DNA of 9,094 nucleotides from JBOGZI01 sp050697275. GTDB lineage: Bacteria > Actinomycetota > Thermoleophilia > Solirubrobacterales > 70-9. This document shows positions 5,636 through 9,094 of the stretch, piece after piece. Below the pieces are notes generated by a model that made no database searches, had not been told where the DNA came from, and saw nothing but the letters and a program-made list of their open reading frames with translations. How positions within the stretch are numbered: the stretch's first letter is position 1; each line of letters opens with the position of its first letter. The position numbers were made by a program, and so were the translations under genes. Location of the stretch: positions 1 through 9,094 of the forward strand of contig JBOGZI010000156.1 in assembly GCA_050697275.1 (NCBI GenBank), given 5' to 3'.

Positions 5636-5661
5636 CGACCGCGCTGGGCACGAAAGCTAAT
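5633..5661 (+). promoter_or_regulatory. weak candidate promoter for the DUF1579-like/VOC pair
   Basis: TTACGA (5633-5638) and GCTAAT (5656-5661) are 17 bases apart and partly match the -35 and -10 consensus. The leader would be about 60 bases. It overlaps the upstream region of the divergent remnant. No better candidate is visible in the gap 5623-5726. Confidence 0.25.
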
Positions 5662-5726
5662 CGCGGCGATGAGATCCCGGCGGCCCGGCGGTCTCACTCA
5701 TCAAGCGAGCAAGGAGCGAAGCGACC

Positions 5727-6201
5727 ATGGAGCAGGCCAACCGAAACCCGGCACTGGAGCGCCTCGACGCGCTGGTCGGCGAGTGGAAGATGGCGGCCGG
5801 GCCCCCCGGCGGCGACCCCTGGCCGGGCGAGGCGAAGATGAGCTTCGAGTGGCTGGAGGGCAGGACCTGGCTGATCCAGCGCTGGAGCGTCGAGATGCCC
5901 GAGGCGCCGGACGGGATTGTCGATCATCGGGCTCGCGGACGCCCCCGCGAGCGGGGAGGAAAAGGCATCGGGCGAGGCCTTCCGTCAGCACTACTTCGAC
6001 TCCCGCGGCGTCCACCGCGTCTTTGAGATGAGCCTCGAGGGCGGGGAGTGGAAGCTGTGGCGAGATGGCCCACCCTTCGACCAGCGGATGACTGCGACCT
6101 TCAGCGACGACGGGAAGACGATCACCGGCCGCTGGGAGATCCGCGAGGAGGGCGCGGACTGGAGAACCGACTTCGACCTGACCTACACCAAGATTGGCTA
6201 A
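5727..6201 (+). pseudogene. frameshifted DUF1579-like (lipocalin-like beta-barrel) gene
   Basis: Two overlapping frames carry the two halves of one protein of about 157 residues. From the ATG at 5727 the first frame gives NPALERLDALVGEWKM, then FEWLEGRTWLIQRWSVEMPEAPDGI. After about 5918 it degrades into Arg-rich nonsense (HRARGRPRERGG). The next frame then continues as SIIGLADAP, then RQHYFDSRGVHRVFEMSLEGGEWKLWRD and ends with DWRTDFDLTYTKIG at TAA 6199-6201. I recall intact relatives reading PDGI(A/S)IIG across the junction, so a single inserted base around 5913-5923 explains the break. The second frame is closed by a TGA at 5872, so it cannot be an independent gene of useful length; a TTG at 5917 could at most start a fragment. 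It may be a real inactivation or a sequencing error. The family appears to be DUF1579/lipocalin-like with no known reaction. AAGGAG (5711-5716) lies 10 bases before the ATG. The VOC gene starts 14 bases downstream, so they form an operon. Confidence 0.7.
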
Positions 6202-6215
6202 CGAAAGGAGCGACC

Positions 6216-6614
6216 ATGCTCGAGAAGAGCGAGGCATACAGCGGGTTCGCCGTCGAGGACCTCGGTGATGCGAAGCAGTTCTACGGCGAGACGCTGGGGC
6301 TGAAGACGACCGTGCTCGACGAGGAGAACGGGTTGATGCAGCTCGAGCACGCGGGCGGCAAGAACACGCTCTGCTACCAGCAGGCCGACTCGACCCCAGC
6401 CAGCTACACGATCCTCAACTTCCCGGTCGACGACATCGACAAGACGGTGGACGAGCTGAGCTCGAAGGGAGTCAGCTTCGAGCGCTACGAGGGCTTTCCC
6501 TTCGAGCAGGACGAAAAGGGCATCGCCCGCGGGATCGAGGCGAATCAGGGCCCTGACACCGCCTGGTTCAAGGACCCCTCCGGGAACGTCCTCTCGGTCC
6601 TTCAGGAGCCGTAG
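6216..6614 (+). CDS. VOC-family (glyoxalase/bleomycin-resistance/dioxygenase superfamily) protein
   Basis: A 132-residue protein of normal length for a single VOC domain (two beta-alpha-beta-beta-beta modules). Module 1 begins YSGFAVEDLGDAKQFYGETLGL (8-29) and continues to NTLCYQQ. Module 2 begins YTILNFPVDDIDKTVDELSSKGV (64-86) and ends AWFKDPSGNVLSVLQ (116-130). Metal ligands common in glyoxalases are missing where I expect them: the first strand has SGF instead of a His, and the last strand has LSVLQ instead of the usual Glu. That is my recollection of this PhnB/glyoxalase-like subgroup too, so the enzyme activity is open. The ATG at 6216 is set by AAAGGAG (6204-6210), 5 bases upstream; a longer in-frame reading from 6048 only overlaps the previous gene. 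It is in an operon with the frameshifted gene. Confidence 0.85.
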   Translation: MLEKSEAYSGFAVEDLGDAKQFYGETLGLKTTVLDEENGLMQLEHAGGKNTLCYQQADSTPASYTILNFPVDDIDKTVDELSSKGVSFERYEGFPFEQDEKGIARGIEANQGPDTAWFKDPSGNVLSVLQEP

Positions 6615-6692
6615 GCCAATTCCGCTCCCTGGCGGCGCCCCCGGAGTCGTACAGACGTCCAGCTAGTCAATATCGAGTAGCGACCTGCCGAT

Positions 6693-6719
6693 CAGTCCCC
6701 TGAAGTCGACTGGGGGTGA
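6693..6719 (+). promoter_or_regulatory. possible hairpin covering the ribosome-binding site of the GGDEF gene
   Basis: The ribosome-binding site GGGGGTGA (6712-6719) is preceded by an AGTCGACT palindrome (6704-6711) and by CAGTCCCC (6693-6700). CCCC can pair with GGGG, or CAGTC with GACTG (6708-6712), so the site could be hidden in RNA. The stems are short and bulged. I see no c-di-GMP riboswitch consensus here. The rest of the gap 6615-6692 shows only a short GC hairpin (CCGC/GCGG near 6623-6636) without a T-run. Confidence 0.25.
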
Positions 6720-6724
6720 ACGGA

Positions 6725-7468
6725 ATGACTGGAAGGCAAGGAAGCGCGACTCGCCGGCTCTGGCCACTGACCGGCTTGGCCGCGGGCATCGTCGCCGGCT
6801 CGATCCTCCTCGAGGAGCCCTGGCGGACGGGCCTCACCGCGGCCCTGCTGGCGCTGGCGGGGGCGCTGCTGTGGCGGTACGCCCGGCGGCAGTCCGGGCT
6901 GATCGCCTCGCTGCGCGAGTCGGCCATGGTCGACCCGCTGACGGGGCTCTTCAACCGCAGCGGCTATGAGGCCCAGATGGAGCTGGAACTGGCCAGGGCC
7001 GCCCGCGACGGGACGGAGCTCGCCTTCGTGGTCGCGGACATCGACAACTTCAAGGCGATCAACGACCGGCTCGGCCACCTCGGAGGCGACATGGCGCTGG
7101 AGCGGGTCGGCGGCAAGATCAAGCAGACGAGCCGCGGCGGCGACGTCGCCGCCAGGCTGGGAGGCGACGAGTTCGCGATCATCCTGCCCCGCACCGGCGA
7201 GGTCGGCGCGCTGGCGTTCGCCGAGCGGCTGCGCGAGCGCGTCCGCGAGAGCTTCTCCGGCACCGCCACCGACCTGACGCTGAGCCTCGGCGTGGCGCTC
7301 TTCCCCGAGGCCGGCCGGACCGCCGAGGGGCTGCTCTACGCGGCCGACAACGCGATGTACGAGGCCAAGGGCCTGGGCAAGGACCGGGTCGCCTTCCACG
7401 CCGTCGGGCCGCGACCCGGCGGCAAGGACCCCTCCAAAGACGACGCCTCCCTCGAACGAGTGGCCTGA
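6725..7468 (+). CDS. membrane-anchored GGDEF diguanylate cyclase
   Basis: A 247-residue protein. It would make cyclic di-GMP from two GTP at the membrane. Two hydrophobic segments (about 13-29 and 35-51) form a hairpin anchor with no visible sensor domain between them. The GGDEF domain starts with the classic DPLTGLFNR (70-78). ADIDNFKAIND (104-114) supplies the metal-binding Asp105, GHLGGD (117-122) follows, and the active-site loop is an intact GGDEF (146-150). RGGD (137-140) lies exactly five residues before it, the position of the inhibitory I-site RxxD, so product feedback is expected. The domain ends with LSLGVALFP and ADNAMYEAKGLGKDRV. The Lys/Asp-rich last 20 residues are probably disordered. 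The ATG at 6725 is preferred over an in-frame GTG at 6716 because GGGGGTGA ends 5 bases before it, and the GTG itself lies inside that site. The missing sensor suggests control at the level of expression. Confidence 0.92.
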   Translation: MTGRQGSATRRLWPLTGLAAGIVAGSILLEEPWRTGLTAALLALAGALLWRYARRQSGLIASLRESAMVDPLTGLFNRSGYEAQMELELARAARDGTELAFVVADIDNFKAINDRLGHLGGDMALERVGGKIKQTSRGGDVAARLGGDEFAIILPRTGEVGALAFAERLRERVRESFSGTATDLTLSLGVALFPEAGRTAEGLLYAADNAMYEAKGLGKDRVAFHAVGPRPGGKDPSKDDASLERVA

Positions 7469-7470
7469 CG

Positions 7471-7483
7471 CCCGCGCGGCGGG
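7471..7483 (+). terminator. short GC hairpin after the GGDEF gene
   Basis: CCCGC (7471-7475), a 3-base loop and GCGGG (7479-7483) form a perfect 5-base stem starting 2 bases after the stop codon. There is no T-run after it, so it is at best a weak or atypical terminator, as is common in GC-rich actinomycetes. Confidence 0.3.
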
Positions 7484-7544
7484 ATAGCTGGAGGCCGAGG
7501 AGGGTGGTGAGCTGGCGCGTCCCCCCCGCCCCGTGCACTAGGGT

Positions 7545-7567
7545 TTTCGGGCCTACATAATTTCGGG
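7545..7567 (+). promoter_or_regulatory. promoter region with a pair of direct repeats
   Basis: CATAAT (7556-7561) is the most AT-rich point of the gap and a good -10 candidate, 25 bases before the next start codon. A matching -35 is unclear. TTTCGGG occurs twice, at 7545-7551 and 7561-7567, 16 bases apart from start to start, on both sides of the -10 box. This looks like a possible paired operator. The leader would also contain GGGAGG (7577-7582), the ribosome-binding site. Confidence 0.4.
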
Positions 7568-7586
7568 TAAGCCACTGGGAGGATCA

Positions 7587-9094
7587 ATGCTCGTCAGCGC
7601 CGTTCGCGCCTCGCTTCTCACCATCGTCTTCCTGCTGGGGATCGCCGCGCCCGCCGCGGCCTCGCATCCCCCCACCCAGCACGAGCCGCAGCGGATCTCG
7701 ATCGAGGACGCGCTGATGGGCGCCGACCTTCAGGCGCAGCTGCCGCTCTCGAGCTCCTTTGAGTGCGTGGACGGCATGGCCGGTCCCTACCCCTGCGAGA
7801 ACGTCGACCTCGAGGGCTTCGTGCCGCTGCCGCTGCTGGGCGGTGCCACCGGCAACGACATCTGGGGCTGGACCGACCCGGCGACCGGCCGCGAGTACGC
7901 GATGATGGGGACCAGCCACGGCACCGGCTTCGTCGACGTCACCGACCCCCGCGAGCCGATTCTGGTCGGGACCCTGCCGACAGCGGGAATCCCCGACAAC
8001 GTGCTGTGGCGCGACATCAAGGTGGACGGCAACTACGCATTCATCGTCTCGGAGGTGACCGGCTCGGGCATGCAGGTCTTCGACCTCACCCGCCTCCGCG
8101 ACGCGGCTGAGATGCCGACGATCTTCGACGCGGACGCCTTCTACGACGAGATGAGCAGCACGCACAACATCTCGATCAACACCGAGACCGATTTCGCCTA
8201 CGCGGTGGGCACCGACGACTGCCGGGCGCATGAGGACTCGGAGGATGAGGAGAACGGCGGGCTGCACATGATCGACATCAGCGACCCGCTCAACCCGACC
8301 TTCGCGGGCTGCGCCTTCAACCAGAGCTTCGCGGACGAGCAGTCGAACAACTACGTCCACGACGTGGAGTGCGTGATCTACGACGGGCCCGACCCGGACT
8401 ACCAGGGCCGCGAGATCTGCTTCGGCTCGAACGAGAACGTGGTGGCGATCTACGACGTCACCGACAAGTCCAACCCGCGGGTGATCTCCAACACCGGCTA
8501 CCCGACCGCCGCCTACACGCATCAGGGAGCGCTGACACCTGACAAGCGCTACTTCCTGTTCGGCGACGAGCTCGACGAGCAGTCAAACGGGCAGCCGACG
8601 ACGACCTACATCATGGACGTCTCCGACCTGGACAGCCCGCCGACGCCGGTGCCGTTCGAGCACCCGACGGCCTCGATCGACCACAACATGTACACGCACG
8701 GCAACCGCGTCTTCCAGTCCAACTACAACGCAGGCTTCCGGATCCTCGAGTACGACGATGCCTCGCTCGCCGCCGGGCAGCTGAACGAGGTCGCCTCCTT
8801 CGACGTCGTGCCCGCGGTCGACATCGCGGAGTTCGCGGGGACCTGGAGCAACTTCCGCTTCCCCGGCAGCGGCAACGTCGTGGTGAGCACGATCGAGAAC
8901 GAGGTCAACGGGCTGTTCGTGCTGAAGCCGACGCTGGGCGGCGGTGGCGGTGGCGGCGGCGGCGATCCCACGCCCGGAACGGGCCCTGGCCCCGGCGGTC
9001 CCCCCTCCTTCAGCGGCCCGCCGAGCTCGGTGCCGCCGAGGCCCGGCGCCAAGCCGAGCAAGCGCGCCAAGAAGTGCAAGAAGGCCAAGGGCAA
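7587..9094 (+). CDS. secreted LVIVD-repeat protein, choice-of-anchor-B type, with Lys-rich tail (3' end outside the window)
   Basis: There are 502 complete codons before the window ends. Residues 1-25 are a Sec signal peptide (LLTIVFLLGIAAPAAA, likely cut after Ala). The first domain starts with the conserved FECVDGMAGPYPCENVDL (58-75; Cys60 and Cys70 probably paired) and GNDIWGWTDPATGREYAMMG (89-108). LVIVD-type blades follow: GFVDVTDPREPILVGTL (114-130), GMQVFDLTRL (161-170), GLHMIDISDPLNPTFAGC (225-242) and VAIYDVTDKSNPRVISNTGY (286-305). Other conserved patches are YTHQG (310-314), YFLFGDELDE (322-331), DHNMYTHGN (365-373), WSNFRF and GLFVLKP. These are typical of large choice-of-anchor-B surface beta-propellers. 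Nine consecutive Gly (451-459), a Pro/Gly/Ser linker to about 488 and a basic tail with KKCKK (495-499) follow. The tail type may be a wall- or polymer-binding or sorting element. The ATG is fixed by GGGAGG (7577-7582), 4 bases upstream. Function is unknown; extracellular location is confident. Confidence 0.88.
   Translation, partial: MLVSAVRASLLTIVFLLGIAAPAAASHPPTQHEPQRISIEDALMGADLQAQLPLSSSFECVDGMAGPYPCENVDLEGFVPLPLLGGATGNDIWGWTDPATGREYAMMGTSHGTGFVDVTDPREPILVGTLPTAGIPDNVLWRDIKVDGNYAFIVSEVTGSGMQVFDLTRLRDAAEMPTIFDADAFYDEMSSTHNISINTETDFAYAVGTDDCRAHEDSEDEENGGLHMIDISDPLNPTFAGCAFNQSFADEQSNNYVHDVECVIYDGPDPDYQGREICFGSNENVVAIYDVTDKSNPRVISNTGYPTAAYTHQGALTPDKRYFLFGDELDEQSNGQPTTTYIMDVSDLDSPPTPVPFEHPTASIDHNMYTHGNRVFQSNYNAGFRILEYDDASLAAGQLNEVASFDVVPAVDIAEFAGTWSNFRFPGSGNVVVSTIENEVNGLFVLKPTLGGGGGGGGGDPTPGTGPGPGGPPSFSGPPSSVPPRPGAKPSKRAKKCKKAKG

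Noticed and set aside
5910..5925. Programmed ribosomal frameshift in the DUF1579-like gene
   Set aside because: No slippery run, no stimulatory ribosome-binding site nearby and no hairpin I can support; one extra base is simpler.
5917..6201. Independent 94-codon gene starting at TTG 5917
   Set aside because: It has no ribosome-binding site, and its protein is the missing second half of the gene starting at 5727; a frameshift explains it better.
6615..6724. c-di-GMP (GEMM) riboswitch before the diguanylate cyclase
   Set aside because: None of the conserved GEMM core segments is visible; only short local hairpins are present.
7584..8522. 312-codon minus-strand open frame over the LVIVD gene
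   Set aside because: It is the antisense shadow of a gene with a signal peptide, a ribosome-binding site and family motifs over its whole length.

Overview
The window is GC-rich (roughly 70 % by eye) with strong G/C preference at third codon positions, frequent GTG starts and several -10 boxes of TANNNT type lying only 7-8 bases before a start codon (leaderless genes). With the protein families seen, this points to a high-GC actinomycete, most likely of the Thermoleophilia/Solirubrobacterales type. The phylum-level call is fairly safe; the order is an inference. No RNA genes, insertion sequences, CRISPR arrays or phage genes were found.

Left part (1-3592): at the very edge is the 5' end of a leftward gene with a signal-peptide-like start (1-66) and its own sigma-A-like promoter. 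Divergent from it runs a two-gene unit: a membrane-anchored metallopeptidase with an HExxH motif (213-785) and, 11 bases later, a large beta-propeller (NHL-type) lipoprotein (797-2191). Then come a 44-residue zinc-ribbon protein (2218-2352), apparently leaderless, and an LtrA-family multi-spanning membrane protein (2432-3592) whose coding signal seems to begin before its only ordinary start codon.

Middle (3609-5539): a leftward two-gene unit holds a small two-helix membrane protein (4529-4828) followed directly by an ECF41-type sigma factor with a fused SnoaL-like domain (3609-4526). Upstream is a near-perfect match to the published ECF41 target promoter (GGTCACA, 16 bases, CGTC), so the sigma factor very probably drives its own operon. 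A perfect 7-base inverted repeat overlaps the -10 element. An alpha/beta hydrolase (4910-5539) is divergent from this unit.

Right part (5536-9094): a decayed stretch follows, with a 28-codon remnant of the start of a VOC (glyoxalase-like) gene on the minus strand and a frameshifted DUF1579-like gene (5727-6201), then an intact VOC-family gene (6216-6614). Next is a membrane-anchored GGDEF diguanylate cyclase with an intact active site and I-site (6725-7468), and finally a secreted LVIVD-repeat, choice-of-anchor-B-type protein (7587 onward) with a glycine run, a Pro/Gly/Ser linker and a Lys/Cys-rich tail, cut by the window end.

The most interesting unit is the ECF41 operon: promoter, sigma factor and a candidate membrane partner can all be read from the sequence, while the partner gene usually reported next to ECF41 factors (the COE type) is absent here.
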